64,000 nt of DNA, from positions 37,259 through 101,258 of the forward strand of contig NZ_CANCWQ010000004.1 in the NCBI RefSeq assembly GCF_947381555.1, given 5' to 3'. The position numbers were made by a program, and so were the translations under genes. The stretch comes from Limosilactobacillus pulli. Lineage in GTDB: Bacteria; Bacillota; Bacilli; Lactobacillales; Lactobacillaceae. Shown one piece after another: positions 16,869 to 26,798 of the stretch. The notes beneath the pieces were generated by a model that saw nothing but the letters and a program-made list of their open reading frames with translations, had not been told where the DNA came from and did not search any database. How positions within the stretch are numbered: the stretch's first letter is position 1; each line of letters starts with the position of its first letter.

Positions 16869-17663
16869 GTGTATCGCTACAAAATAACTTTTGCCTATGA
16901 TGGCACCAATTTTTCAGGCTTTCAGATTCAGCCAAATAAGCGGACGGTTGAGCAGACCTTGAAAAATGCCGTCAATAAGATTGCCAAGAATCCCAACCCG
17001 CCGCTATCGGTTATCGGTTCTGGACGGACGGATGCAGGAGTGCATGCGCTCAATCAGGTTGCACACTTTGATTGTCCATATAAATTGGGCAATGATTCGA
17101 TGCGTAAAGCATTAAATAGCCTTTTACCCTTGGATATCATTGTCAAAAAAGCCGAACTGGTCAGCCCTGACTTTCACGCGCGCTTTAATGCCCATTCCAA
17201 GCACTACCGTTACCGCGTTGATCAAAGTGATTTCGTTAATCCATTTAAGCGTAACTATACCGCGCATTTTAAGTATCCAGTAGATGTGGCCAAAATGCAG
17301 CAGGCAGCTCAGGATCTAGTGGGGGAACATGACTTTACCAGCTTCGTCGCATCTGGCAGTCAAGCGCTGAGTAACGTCAGAACGATCTATCAGGCTGATG
17401 TGCATCGTGACGAGGCCAATAATGAAATCATTTTTGATTTTGTCGGCAATGGCTTTTTATATAATCAGGTTCGCATTATGGTGGCCTTTTTATTAGAGAT
17501 CGGCAGCAATCAGCGGCCAGTTGACGATGTGCCGCGCGTGCTGGCTGCTAAGGATCGCAATCAAGCACGCATGACGGCACCAGCCAGTGGTCTTTATCTG
17601 GTCAGTGTTGATTATGGTGATCAAGCCAACAAAACCATTGACGAATCTGCATCTATCAAGTAA
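16869..17663 (+). CDS. truA: tRNA pseudouridine(38-40) synthase TruA
   Basis: 264 residues, GTG start at 16869 behind GAAAGGAAAACG. It isomerises U38-U40 in the anticodon arm. The catalytic aspartate lies in GSGRTDAGVHALNQV (about residue 57), and the conserved HYRYRV and FLYNQVRIMV segments are present. Its place between ecfT and rplM is usual in lactobacilli. Confidence 0.95.
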   Translation: MYRYKITFAYDGTNFSGFQIQPNKRTVEQTLKNAVNKIAKNPNPPLSVIGSGRTDAGVHALNQVAHFDCPYKLGNDSMRKALNSLLPLDIIVKKAELVSPDFHARFNAHSKHYRYRVDQSDFVNPFKRNYTAHFKYPVDVAKMQQAAQDLVGEHDFTSFVASGSQALSNVRTIYQADVHRDEANNEIIFDFVGNGFLYNQVRIMVAFLLEIGSNQRPVDDVPRVLAAKDRNQARMTAPASGLYLVSVDYGDQANKTIDESASIK

Positions 17664-17747
17664 AATAACGAGTGGTATTTCTTTTCCATCTAATTACTCG
17701 GTACACAATTATTTGTAAAAGAAAGACAAAAATTGGAGGACTTAATC

Positions 17748-18191
17748 GTGAGAACGACATACATGGCAAAACCTGGTGAAGTTGACCGCAAATGGTACAT
17801 TGTCGACGCCAAGGGTATCTCCCTGGGTCGTCTGGCATCCGTTGTTGCCTCTGTTCTGAAGGGCAAGAACAAGCCAACCTACACCCCACACGTTGACACT
17901 GGTGACAATGTCATCGTTATCAACGCTGCCGAAGTTAAGTTGACTGGTAAGAAGGCCGCTGACAAGATCTACTACCGTCACTCTGACTACCCTGGTGGTC
18001 TGAAGCAAAAGACGGCGGGCGAACGTCGCGCCAACGAACCAGAAAAGCTGGTGGAAGATTCCATCAAGGGCATGCTGCCACACACCCCTCTTGGTCGCAA
18101 GATGGGCATGAAGCTGCATGTTTATGCTGGTGAAGATCACAAGCACGTTGCTCAACAACCAGAAGTGCTTGACATCACGAACTTAATCTAA
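17748..18191 (+). CDS. rplM: 50S ribosomal protein L13
   Basis: 147 residues from GTG 17748 (MRTTYMAKPGEVDRKWY), eight bases after TTGGAGGA. L13 is an early-assembly protein. The family signatures GRLASVVASVLKGKNKPTYTPH and MLPHTPLGRKM are present. The in-frame start at 17733 lies on the ribosome site itself and was rejected. Confidence 0.96.
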   Translation: MRTTYMAKPGEVDRKWYIVDAKGISLGRLASVVASVLKGKNKPTYTPHVDTGDNVIVINAAEVKLTGKKAADKIYYRHSDYPGGLKQKTAGERRANEPEKLVEDSIKGMLPHTPLGRKMGMKLHVYAGEDHKHVAQQPEVLDITNLI

Positions 18192-18204
18192 GGAGGGAAC
18201 GGAA

Positions 18205-18600
18205 TTGGCTCAACAAGTTCAATACAGTGGTACTGGTCGCCGCAAGGATGCTACCGCACGGGTTCGTCTGGTACCAGGTTCTGGTAACATTACGATGAAC
18301 GGCAAGGCAATCGAAGAATACATTCCGTTTGCCAACCTGCGTGCTATCGTCAACCAACCATTTGCTGCAACGAAGACGGAAGGTCAATACGACGTTCTGG
18401 TCAACGTTTGCGGTGGTGGCTTCTCTGGTCAAGCCGGCGCAGTTCGTCACGGGATTGCTCGTGCCCTGCTGAGCGTCGACCCAGATTTCCGGGATGCTCT
18501 GAAGAAGGCCGGTCTGTTGACTCGTGACCCTCGGATGAAGGAACGGAAGAAGCCAGGTCTGAAGAAGGCTCGTAAGGCTTCACAATTCTCCAAGCGTTAA
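18205..18600 (+). CDS. rpsI: 30S ribosomal protein S9
   Basis: 131 residues, TTG start at 18205 behind AAGGAGGG. S9 contacts the P-site tRNA anticodon through its C-terminal arginine, and the protein here ends FSKR as expected. GTGRRKDATARVRL and GQAGAVRHGIARAL are signatures. It forms the usual pair with rplM. Confidence 0.97.
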   Translation: MAQQVQYSGTGRRKDATARVRLVPGSGNITMNGKAIEEYIPFANLRAIVNQPFAATKTEGQYDVLVNVCGGGFSGQAGAVRHGIARALLSVDPDFRDALKKAGLLTRDPRMKERKKPGLKKARKASQFSKR

Positions 18601-18686
18601 TATTTTGCCTTCGTGGCTTAATATCAACACTTTTGAGATTTGGTGCGATTGCAGGCGGTTAACTAATCATTTGCGATCCAAAAAAT

Positions 18687-18718
18687 CAAGCATCAGCATC
18701 CAGCTGGTGCTTTTTTTA
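18687..18718 (+). terminator. Rho-independent terminator after rpsI
   Basis: AGCATCAG and CTGGTGCT pair (one G-U) around a short loop, followed by seven T at 18711-18717. It closes the ecf-truA-rplM-rpsI unit. The 222-base gap around it holds nothing else recognisable, apart from an extended -10-like TGG-TAAAAT before the next gene. Confidence 0.75.
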
Positions 18719-18822
18719 TATTTTTGCAAATTTATCGTTTCGCGGTTTTTTTAATGATTTTAGTCTGGTAAAATGCAGAATAGAACTTTAAAAATACGAG
18801 ATAAAAATAGGGGGAATCATCT

Positions 18823-19446
18823 GTGGCAAAGAAACGCCGCGCTAAGACTCGGCACTCCAAAAAGCTTTATCAGCATCGCTGGCTGATTGGTATTCTAACG
18901 ATCATGGTCGTCTTTTTGGGCGTCTATGTCGGCCATCATTTCTACCAACGTTATCAGCAACAGCAAATCATTGAGCAACAGCAAAATGCCAAGCGTCTCT
19001 TTATCAAGCAGGTTGCACCCGAAGCCCAGGCTATGCAAAAGAAATACAACGTTCCGGCATCGATTACGATTGCCCAGGCCATTCTTGAGTCAGACTGGGG
19101 CAGCAGCAAGCTGGCAGCCAAGTATCATAATCTGTTTGGCATTAAAGGAACGGGCAAGGACTCACAGGTTTTGACGACTAAGGAATATGTCAATGGCAAG
19201 TGGATTACCACTAAGGGACGCTTTAAGGTCTATTCCAGCTGGAGCGAGTCAATTAAGGATCATACCAAGCTGATGATCAACGGAACGGACTACAACAGTC
19301 AAAACTATCAGGCAGTTACCCAGGCCACAGACTACAAAGAGGCAGCCAAGGCGCTCCAAGAAGCTCATTATGCAACAGATCCGGATTATGCACAGAAATT
19401 AATCTCAGTAATTCAGACCTACAAGTTGTACAATTATGATAAATAA
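18823..19446 (+). CDS. Secreted/membrane-anchored glucosaminidase
   Basis: 207 residues, GTG start at 18823 behind AGGGGGAA. A basic N-terminus is followed by one hydrophobic segment (about residues 24-42, LIGILTIMVVFLGVYVG), a glutamine-rich linker, and then a glucosaminidase domain of the FlgJ/LytG type (about 65-205) with ITIAQAILESDWGSSKLA. The glutamate in ILES is the expected catalytic residue. No separate wall-binding repeats are present, so it is probably an anchored peptidoglycan hydrolase. Confidence 0.85.
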   Translation: MAKKRRAKTRHSKKLYQHRWLIGILTIMVVFLGVYVGHHFYQRYQQQQIIEQQQNAKRLFIKQVAPEAQAMQKKYNVPASITIAQAILESDWGSSKLAAKYHNLFGIKGTGKDSQVLTTKEYVNGKWITTKGRFKVYSSWSESIKDHTKLMINGTDYNSQNYQAVTQATDYKEAAKALQEAHYATDPDYAQKLISVIQTYKLYNYDK

Positions 19447-19464
19447 GCTGTTAAGGAGAATCTC

Positions 19465-20037
19465 ATGAAAGAACTTCAGGAAAAAATTGAGGAATATGGT
19501 ACGGTTCTGCCCGGTAACGTCTTAAAGGTGGATGCTTTCTTGAATCATCAAGTTGACCCGGTTCTGATGAAGCACATGGGTGAAGAATTTGCCAAGCTTT
19601 TTGCCGATGCAGGTATCACCAAGATCTGGACGGTAGAGTCATCAGGCATCGCCCCAGCCGTTATGACGGGGCTGGCAATGAACGTACCGGTGATTTTTGC
19701 GCGCAAACATAAGAGTCTGACCTTAAAAGACGACCTGTACACGGCTAGCGTTTATTCTTACACCAAGCAGACTACCAATCAGATTTCAATCTCTAAAAAA
19801 TACGTCAGTCCTGATGACAAGGTTTTGTTGATTGACGACTTTTTAGCAAATGGTCAGGCACTGGAAGGCATGCTGCAGATTGCACAAGCAGCCGGTGTTG
19901 ATGTTGCTGGTGCCGGAATCGTGATTGAAAAGACCTTCCAGCCGGGTGGCCAAAAGCTTCGTGAACAGGGCCTTAGAATCGAATCATTGGCCAAGGTCAG
20001 CTCGTTGGCCAATGGCAAGGCTGAATTTGAAGATTAA
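19465..20037 (+). CDS. xpt: Xanthine phosphoribosyltransferase
   Basis: 190 residues. It converts xanthine and PRPP to XMP for purine salvage. The PRPP-binding motif VLLIDDFLANGQALEG lies at about residue 120, and the FARKHKSLTL segment is typical of Xpt. AAGGAGAA precedes the ATG. No purine riboswitch is visible in the 18-base gap upstream. It is followed by a PurK-like gene. Confidence 0.94.
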   Translation: MKELQEKIEEYGTVLPGNVLKVDAFLNHQVDPVLMKHMGEEFAKLFADAGITKIWTVESSGIAPAVMTGLAMNVPVIFARKHKSLTLKDDLYTASVYSYTKQTTNQISISKKYVSPDDKVLLIDDFLANGQALEGMLQIAQAAGVDVAGAGIVIEKTFQPGGQKLREQGLRIESLAKVSSLANGKAEFED

Positions 20038-20057
20038 ATACTAATGGGGGTGGGCTG

Positions 20058-21227
20058 ATGAGCAGTACAAATACTTTATATCCAGGATCAACGCTGGGCA
20101 TTATCGGCTTGAACCGCAACGGCAGCACCCTGATTACTGCTGCCAAGCGGGCTGGCTTCAATGTTGGCGTCTATGTCGATCGTTCAAAGCCAAGTTTGAC
20201 CAAACAGGCAGATTTTACTATCAGTGGGGCCTACAATAATCAAGAAAAGCTGACAATGTTTGCTCAGACTTGTGATGCTGTCATCTATGCCAACGACTTG
20301 ATCGACTCTAGCGTGCTGCGCTATCTGAGTCGCAGTGTTTATCTGCCACAAGGGATCAACGCTTTAGAAATCGTCCAGGATCGTTTGATGGAGCGGGCCT
20401 TCTTGGATCAGATCAATGTTAATGTGGCACCATACGTTACGGTAATCAGTCTGGATGATGTCTATCAAGCAATTGATTCAATTGGCTATCCAGCGATTTT
20501 AAAGCCGATCCAGCGCGGCATTGGCGAGCATTCAATGAAAATCACCAAGCAGTCCGATATTACGCGGGCAGCTGACTTTATCAATGCCGGAACCTATCTT
20601 TTGGAATCATGGATTGATCACACGGCTGAATACACAATGCTGGCAGCCACTAATGGTCAAGACACTCAAGTATTTCCTGCGGTTGAATTGATGCTCAACG
20701 CTGATGAAAAATTAATGGGTGTTAAGGCCCCAGCCAATCTGAATGCTGACATTTCCCAGGAAATGGAACGCATCGTTACCAGTGTGGCCGAAAATCTCCA
20801 GTATCGTGGCGTCTTTAGAGTTGATTTCTATGTTACGGCAACCGGTAATCTGTACGTGCATGGCATTGAGCCGGGTTTGTCGATTTATGGCAACGCCTTT
20901 GATTATGGCGCCAATGTTTCGCAATCTGAGCAGCTTTTGCGGGCAATTGCGGGTATGCCTTTGTTTGATGTCCAGATGCTGCAGCCGGCAGTCATGATGT
21001 TGGCGCGGGTTGCTCAGCGTCCTGCACTACAGCGACAATGGCTGTTAAAAGCCAATTGGCATTACCAGTTCTTCAGTGAGGTAAAAGATGATCCTCAAGC
21101 CATAGCCGGATTTGTCTGGGTGGTTGGCAAGCCAAGTCTGGAAGAGCTGCAGCATCAGATTGAAGATACCGAGGTCTGGAAAAATAAGCAGCCGGTTAAT
21201 GCGGATCTAACGTCTGATCAGCAATAG
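20058..21227 (+). CDS. PurK-like ATP-grasp protein (5-(carboxyamino)imidazole ribonucleotide synthase family)
   Basis: 389 residues. It has the three-domain PurK layout: N-terminal Rossmann-like part (PGSTLGIIG), central ATP-grasp domain (PAILKPIQRGIGEHSM, LLESWIDHTAEY) and a shorter C-terminal part. The usual GGGQLGRM loop after GIIG is replaced by LNRNGSTL, and the gene lies away from any pur operon, between xpt and pcrA. It may be a diverged paralogue with another substrate, so no symbol is given. Confidence 0.7.
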   Translation: MSSTNTLYPGSTLGIIGLNRNGSTLITAAKRAGFNVGVYVDRSKPSLTKQADFTISGAYNNQEKLTMFAQTCDAVIYANDLIDSSVLRYLSRSVYLPQGINALEIVQDRLMERAFLDQINVNVAPYVTVISLDDVYQAIDSIGYPAILKPIQRGIGEHSMKITKQSDITRAADFINAGTYLLESWIDHTAEYTMLAATNGQDTQVFPAVELMLNADEKLMGVKAPANLNADISQEMERIVTSVAENLQYRGVFRVDFYVTATGNLYVHGIEPGLSIYGNAFDYGANVSQSEQLLRAIAGMPLFDVQMLQPAVMMLARVAQRPALQRQWLLKANWHYQFFSEVKDDPQAIAGFVWVVGKPSLEELQHQIEDTEVWKNKQPVNADLTSDQQ

Positions 21228-21235
21228 ATTTTCTG

Positions 21236-21268
21236 CGAGCAGCGTCGAGTGGTCGTTGCTCGTTTTTT
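21236..21268 (+). terminator. Rho-independent terminator after the purK-like gene
   Basis: CGAGCAGCG (21236-21244) pairs with CGTTGCTCG (21254-21262), followed by six T. It separates the purine genes from pcrA. Confidence 0.8.
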
Positions 21269-21285
21269 ATTTACCAAACGAAATT

Positions 21286-21294
21286 TGCTATAAT
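21286..21294 (+). promoter_or_regulatory. Extended -10 promoter of pcrA
   Basis: TGC-TATAAT at 21286-21294 is an extended -10 box about 40 bases before the pcrA GTG and just after the preceding terminator. No good -35 is visible at 17 bases. Confidence 0.5.
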
Positions 21295-21333
21295 GGAGTC
21301 CGCGATAATTTTAAGAGAGGATGGAAATAAGGC

Positions 21334-23598
21334 GTGACAAGTCAATTACTGCAAGGAATGAATGATAAGCAGGCAGAGGCCGTCTTGACTACGGAAGGGC
21401 CGCTTTTGGTCATGGCTGGGGCTGGTTCGGGTAAAACTCGGGTGCTGACGCATCGAGTGGCGTACTTGATTGAAGAACAGGGGGTCAACCCTTGGAATAT
21501 TCTAGCCATTACCTTTACCAACAAAGCCGCACGTGAAATGCAAGAGCGGGTCGGTAAATTGTTGGGAGAAAGTGCTCGCGACATTTGGGTATCAACTTTC
21601 CACGCGCTGTGTGTCCGTATTCTGCGTCGTGACATCGACAAGCTGGGTTACAACCGAGCCTTTACGATTGCCGATACCAGTGAGCAGCGTACTTTGATGA
21701 AGCGCATCTGCAACGAATTGAACGTGGACACCAAAAAGTATGATCCACGGGCGATTTTAAGTGCCATCTCAAATGCTAAAAATGCAATGCAGACGGCCGA
21801 AGACTATGCTGAGCTCAACAGTCATGCCAATAATCCGCTCAATCAGATCGTCGCCAAGGCTTACGTGCTTTATCAAAAAGAGCTTGAAAACAGCCAGGCC
21901 TTAGACTTTGACGATCTGATCATGAAGACCATCGAGCTGTTTAAAAAAGATTCGGAGACTCTGGAATACTACCAAAACAAGTTCCACTACATTCACGTTG
22001 ATGAGTATCAAGATACCAACGATGCTCAGTATCAGCTGGTCACGCTTTTAGCTGCTAAATATAAGAATCTCTGTGTGGTTGGCGATGCTGATCAGTCAAT
22101 CTATGGCTGGCGAGGCGCCAATATGAACAATATTCTTAATTTTGAGCGTGACTATCCAGAAGCACATACAGTCATGCTGGAGCAAAATTACCGCTCGACA
22201 CAGACAATTTTAAAGGCGGCTAACGAAGTAATCGCCAATAACCTTGTGCGTAAAGAAAAGAACCTGTGGACCGAAAACGGTACTGGTGAAAAGATTTCTT
22301 ATTACCGAGCACAAAACGAGCATGATGAGTCACAGTTTGTTGTCAGCAAGATCCAGGCCGAGATGCGCGAACATGGCTATCATTATAATGACTTTGCCGT
22401 TTTGTATCGAACCAATGCGCAGTCACGGATGATCGAAGAAACGTTTATGAAGTCGACCGTACCATATACGATGGTCGGTGGCCATAAATTCTATGATCGC
22501 AAGGAGATTCGTGATATTCTGGCCTATCTTACTTTGATCGTCAATCCACGAGATGCGATGAGCTTTGAACGTGTCGTTAATACGCCAAAACGCGGCATCG
22601 GCCCGGGCAGTGTCGACAAGCTGCGGCAGTTTGCCAATGAAAACGGCTGGTCGCTTTTGGAAGCAGCTCAAAACGTTACGCTGGCTAATGCAATCAGTGC
22701 ACGAATTCGAGCTAAGATTGAAGACTTTGGTCGCTTGATGGCTGATCTGACCAAAGAGGCCGACTATCTGACCATCACTGAGCTGACTGATGAGATTTTG
22801 ACCAAGAGCGGTTATCTCCAGATGCTGCAAGCCGAAAACGATCTGCAGGCGCAGTCACGTCAGGAAAACCTTGAAGAGTTCAAATCGGTAACCCAAGAAT
22901 ACGATCAAAAGCATGCTGAAGATGACGTTGACAATCGACAAAAACTCATGAACTTCCTGTCTGATCTGGCACTGGTTTCCGATCAGGATGACGTTGATGA
23001 AGAAGCGCCTAAGGTAACCTTGATGACCCTGCATGCTGCCAAGGGTCTGGAATTTCCGGTGATCTTTTTGGTTGGGATGGAAGAAGGAATCTTCCCGCTT
23101 TATCGCTCCTTGAGTAATGAAAAGGAACTGGAAGAAGAGCGACGGCTAGCCTATGTCGGTATCACGCGGGCCAAGCGCAAACTGTATCTGACTAATGCCT
23201 ATTCACGGATGCTCTATGGCCGCGTTCAGCGCAATCAGCCTTCCCAATTCGTCGATGAGATTAATGACGATCTAATCAAATTTGAAAATGCGGACGGCTC
23301 CGGTAAGGCCAAGGCAATGAATACGCCATTTGCCAAAGCTGCCTCTCAGGCCACCACGTTTGCTTCACAAAGACGTGCTCATGGTCTGACCCACTCGGCT
23401 AAGCAGGAGAGCACGGGAACTGGTGCTGATAAGCAGTCCTGGAAAGTCGGCGATAAGGTTCAGCATAAGAAGTGGGGGCAAGGCATGGTCGTTTCCGTCA
23501 ATGGTTCAGGTAACGATATGGAATTGGACATTGCCTTTCCAAATGAGGGCGTCAAACGGCTGTTGGCCCAGTTTGCCCCAATCACCAAGGTTAATTAA
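21334..23598 (+). CDS. pcrA: ATP-dependent DNA helicase PcrA (UvrD family)
   Basis: 754 residues, GTG start. A 3'-5' SF1A helicase for repair and rolling-circle plasmid replication. Motif I AGAGSGKTRVLTHRV is near residue 29, motif II DEYQDTN, motif III GDADQSIYGWRGAN, motif V TLMTLHAAKGLEFP and motif VI YVGITRAKRKL. The C-terminal segment VGDKVQHKKWGQGMVV is the PcrA Tudor-like RNA polymerase-binding region. It is followed 14 bases later by ligA. Confidence 0.96.
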   Translation: MTSQLLQGMNDKQAEAVLTTEGPLLVMAGAGSGKTRVLTHRVAYLIEEQGVNPWNILAITFTNKAAREMQERVGKLLGESARDIWVSTFHALCVRILRRDIDKLGYNRAFTIADTSEQRTLMKRICNELNVDTKKYDPRAILSAISNAKNAMQTAEDYAELNSHANNPLNQIVAKAYVLYQKELENSQALDFDDLIMKTIELFKKDSETLEYYQNKFHYIHVDEYQDTNDAQYQLVTLLAAKYKNLCVVGDADQSIYGWRGANMNNILNFERDYPEAHTVMLEQNYRSTQTILKAANEVIANNLVRKEKNLWTENGTGEKISYYRAQNEHDESQFVVSKIQAEMREHGYHYNDFAVLYRTNAQSRMIEETFMKSTVPYTMVGGHKFYDRKEIRDILAYLTLIVNPRDAMSFERVVNTPKRGIGPGSVDKLRQFANENGWSLLEAAQNVTLANAISARIRAKIEDFGRLMADLTKEADYLTITELTDEILTKSGYLQMLQAENDLQAQSRQENLEEFKSVTQEYDQKHAEDDVDNRQKLMNFLSDLALVSDQDDVDEEAPKVTLMTLHAAKGLEFPVIFLVGMEEGIFPLYRSLSNEKELEEERRLAYVGITRAKRKLYLTNAYSRMLYGRVQRNQPSQFVDEINDDLIKFENADGSGKAKAMNTPFAKAASQATTFASQRRAHGLTHSAKQESTGTGADKQSWKVGDKVQHKKWGQGMVVSVNGSGNDMELDIAFPNEGVKRLLAQFAPITKVN

Positions 23599-23612
23599 AA
23601 GCGAGGCCTGTG

Positions 23613-25658
23613 ATGACAGAACAAAAATCGGTTAATAATCTGACCCAAGAAGAAGCTACCAAAGAGATTGGTCCGCTAAAAGAGCGCTTGATCAAGTGGG
23701 GAAAAGAATACTACGAGCAAGATGCTCCCAGCGTTGAAGACTATGTGTATGACCGTGAGTATCAGCGCCTGGTCGAGATTGAGCAACGCTTCCCTGAACT
23801 GGTAACGCCAGATTCACCCACCCAAAGAGTCGGTGGCGAAACGGAAATGAATCTGACCAAAGTTGAACATGATATTCCAATGCTTTCGATGGGGGATGTT
23901 TTTTCGGTTGAAGAGCTGATGGACTTTAATGCTCGCCAACAAGACAATCCTAATTTTACCGGTGATGTTGAATATAATCTGGAATTAAAGATTGATGGCC
24001 TCTCGTTGTCGCTGGTCTATGAAAATGGTCGCTTGATTCAAGGATCAACGCGGGGTAACGGTACGATTGGCGAGGACGTCACTGAAAACGTCAAGACCAT
24101 CAAGTCGATTCCCCAAAAACTTGCCGAGCCACTGTCATTGGAATTTCGCGGTGAGTGCTTCATGCCTAAAGCCGCGTTTGCCAAATTAAATGAAGAACGC
24201 GAAGCCAATGGCCTGCCAACGTTTGCCAACCCAAGAAACGCGGCGGCCGGCAGTTTGCGGCAGCTGGATGCCAAAGTCACGGCTAAACGAGAATTGGATA
24301 CTTTTATGTATTACATTCCAGAATATGAAAAGCTGGGCGTTAAGACTCAGGACCAGGCTTTGGACAAAATGCGGCAGTTAGGATTTCATGTCAATGAATT
24401 CAATCGCGTCGTGCATAATGAAGCAGAAATCAAAGCCTATATTGATGAATACACGACCAAGCGTGATGATTTGCCATATGGGATCGACGGCATCGTAGAA
24501 AAGGTTAATGCATTGGACGTTGAAGCAGCCTTGGGGGCGACGGTCAAGGTCCCACGCTGGGAAATTGCCTACAAGTTTCCACCTGAAGAGCAGGCAACCG
24601 TAGTCAGAGACATCGAGTGGACGGTTGGTCGAACCGGCAATGTTACGCCGACTGCGGTCATGGATCCGGTTCAATTGGCCGGGACCACGGTTAGCCGAGC
24701 TTCGCTGCATAATCCTGACTATCTAAAAGACAAGGATATTCGCCTAGGTGACACGGTATTGCTGCACAAGGCCGGCGACATTATTCCCGAGATTTCACGC
24801 GTGATCTTGGATAAGCGCCCTACTGACAGCAAGCCTTATGAAATTCCTCAGAATTGTCCGGTTTGCCAGGCCAAGCTGGTACATTTGGATGATGAGGTAG
24901 CACTGCGCTGCATCAATCCAATGTGTCCGGCCCAGGTTAAAGAGGGGCTGGTTCACTTTGCCTCGCGCAATGCCATGAACATTGATCATTTAGGACCAAG
25001 AGTGATTGAGCAGCTCTGGGATCGTCATTTGGTTCATGATGTTGCCGATTTGTATCGTCTGACTTACGATCAATTATTAACATTAGATAAATTTGGACCT
25101 AAATCAGCATCCAACCTATTGACATCGATTGACAACAGTCGCAATAATTCTGTTGAGCGTCTTTTGTTTGGCCTGGGCATTCGTCATGTCGGAGCCAAGG
25201 CAGCCCGGATTCTGGCACAGCATTTTGGTTCAATGGCGGCTTTGATGGCTGCTGATGAGGAGTCAATTGCTCAAATCAATACGATTGGACCAACGATTGC
25301 TGACAGCCTAAAGAACTACTTTGCCAATGATCAAGTCCAAGAATTGATCAAAGAACTGGAAACTGCTGGTGTCAACATGGCATATCATGGTCCGGCACCG
25401 ATTGATCAAAACAGCGCAGCCGCTAAGGAATGGCAAAATAAGCGCGTGGTTTTGACTGGCAAGCTCAATGAGATGACGCGCGATCAGGCCAAACAATGGC
25501 TGGAAGAACGCGGTGCCAGCGTAACTGGCAGCGTGTCTAAAAAAACAGATTTGGTCATCGCCGGAGAAAAGGCTGGCTCTAAACTCACCAAGGCCCAGGA
25601 TCTGGGAATTGAGGTTTGGAATGAGAGTCGGTTTGCTCAAGCGATGAAGGAGGACTAA
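23613..25658 (+). CDS. ligA: NAD-dependent DNA ligase LigA
   Basis: 681 residues from ATG 23613; a GTG one codon upstream is closer to the GCGAGG site and less likely. Domains in order: Ia, adenylation (active-site lysine in LELKIDGLS, about residue 121), OB fold, the four-cysteine zinc finger (CPVC and C-x-CINPMC-type spacing near residues 410-435), helix-hairpin-helix repeats and a C-terminal BRCT domain (KRVVLTGKLNEMTR). Complete. Confidence 0.96.
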   Translation: MTEQKSVNNLTQEEATKEIGPLKERLIKWGKEYYEQDAPSVEDYVYDREYQRLVEIEQRFPELVTPDSPTQRVGGETEMNLTKVEHDIPMLSMGDVFSVEELMDFNARQQDNPNFTGDVEYNLELKIDGLSLSLVYENGRLIQGSTRGNGTIGEDVTENVKTIKSIPQKLAEPLSLEFRGECFMPKAAFAKLNEEREANGLPTFANPRNAAAGSLRQLDAKVTAKRELDTFMYYIPEYEKLGVKTQDQALDKMRQLGFHVNEFNRVVHNEAEIKAYIDEYTTKRDDLPYGIDGIVEKVNALDVEAALGATVKVPRWEIAYKFPPEEQATVVRDIEWTVGRTGNVTPTAVMDPVQLAGTTVSRASLHNPDYLKDKDIRLGDTVLLHKAGDIIPEISRVILDKRPTDSKPYEIPQNCPVCQAKLVHLDDEVALRCINPMCPAQVKEGLVHFASRNAMNIDHLGPRVIEQLWDRHLVHDVADLYRLTYDQLLTLDKFGPKSASNLLTSIDNSRNNSVERLLFGLGIRHVGAKAARILAQHFGSMAALMAADEESIAQINTIGPTIADSLKNYFANDQVQELIKELETAGVNMAYHGPAPIDQNSAAAKEWQNKRVVLTGKLNEMTRDQAKQWLEERGASVTGSVSKKTDLVIAGEKAGSKLTKAQDLGIEVWNESRFAQAMKED

Positions 25659-25659
25659 A

Positions 25660-26787
25660 GTGAAACTACAGAAGCTAAAAAAGCTGACGTTGACGACAGT
25701 CGTGCTGCTGAGTACGGTGCTGTTGGCATCATGCAGCATTGGTAAGAAATCTTCTTCGTCATCCAGCAAGATTACGACGACAGGAACCTCCAGTGGTCAG
25801 TACCAAGGGGTCATTCAAAATGGTCACTACAAGGTCAGCAAGGCGCGCGGGGTCAATATTAATCAAAATGACAACAGTTATAATCTGAAGAGTTTTGAAA
25901 CCGGCCTGACGGAAGTCTCCAAAAAGGTTTTCTCGACCAAGAACTATATCTTCCAAGAAGGTCAGTATCTGAGTACCGATACGATTGAAAACTGGCTGGG
26001 CCGCAAAACCAAAAGCAATCCAACCGGCTTGAATGCCGCACAAGGCAAGAAAAGCAATCCAAATCCTGAATACATTCAGCAGATTGAAGAACAGGACTTC
26101 ATGGTACAAAACGGCAATTCTCTGACCTTAAAGGGAATGACGATTGGGATCGGGATTAATTCAGTCTACTACTACCAAAAGACAACGGATGGTCCAACCT
26201 ACCAAAAGAAGCTTTCGGATGCTGAAATTCAGCGTCAAGGCAAGATCGCAGCCCAAAAGATTCTCAAGCGGCTGCGCAAAAAGTCCGCGCTGAAAGATAT
26301 TCCAATCGTGATTGCTCTGTACAAACAGGCACCAAACGACAGCCTGGTTGGGGGCAGCTTCTTTGCTTACTCCAAGAGCAGCGGCAGCACGATCGGCAGC
26401 TGGAAGAAGCTGAACTACTCAACCAAGGTATTGCCAAAGGCCAGTGACGCTACTTCAACCAACAGCGATAACGAAACCGACAATACCAGCTTTACCAACT
26501 TCAAGAGTCAGATTCAAAGCTTCTTCCCGAACCTTAGTGGAGTTACGGCTCAGGCTCAATACAAGAACGGTACGCTGTCAGGGATGCACATCACCGTGAC
26601 GACGCAGTTCTACAGTCAGTCTGAGGTGCAAAGCTTTACGCAATATATTGCACGCGCGGCCAAGAAGTATCTGCCAAATGGAATTCCAATCGACATTAAG
26701 ATTCAATCGTCTTCAGAGATGCAGGCGGTTGTCTACCGTGATTCGGGATCCGATACTTTCCGAACGCACGTATTTGAGTCGTATTAA
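25660..26787 (+). CDS. camS: CamS-family sex pheromone lipoprotein
   Basis: 375 residues, GTG start one base after the ligA stop. A lipoprotein signal peptide with lipobox LLASC (Cys at about residue 25) precedes a serine-rich linker. The mature domain matches the CamS family, whose signal peptides yield enterococcal and staphylococcal pheromone peptides. The order ligA-camS-gatCAB is common in Bacilli. The true function of the mature lipoprotein is unknown. Confidence 0.88.
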   Translation: MKLQKLKKLTLTTVVLLSTVLLASCSIGKKSSSSSSKITTTGTSSGQYQGVIQNGHYKVSKARGVNINQNDNSYNLKSFETGLTEVSKKVFSTKNYIFQEGQYLSTDTIENWLGRKTKSNPTGLNAAQGKKSNPNPEYIQQIEEQDFMVQNGNSLTLKGMTIGIGINSVYYYQKTTDGPTYQKKLSDAEIQRQGKIAAQKILKRLRKKSALKDIPIVIALYKQAPNDSLVGGSFFAYSKSSGSTIGSWKKLNYSTKVLPKASDATSTNSDNETDNTSFTNFKSQIQSFFPNLSGVTAQAQYKNGTLSGMHITVTTQFYSQSEVQSFTQYIARAAKKYLPNGIPIDIKIQSSSEMQAVVYRDSGSDTFRTHVFESY

Positions 26788-26798
26788 TAAAAAATTGA

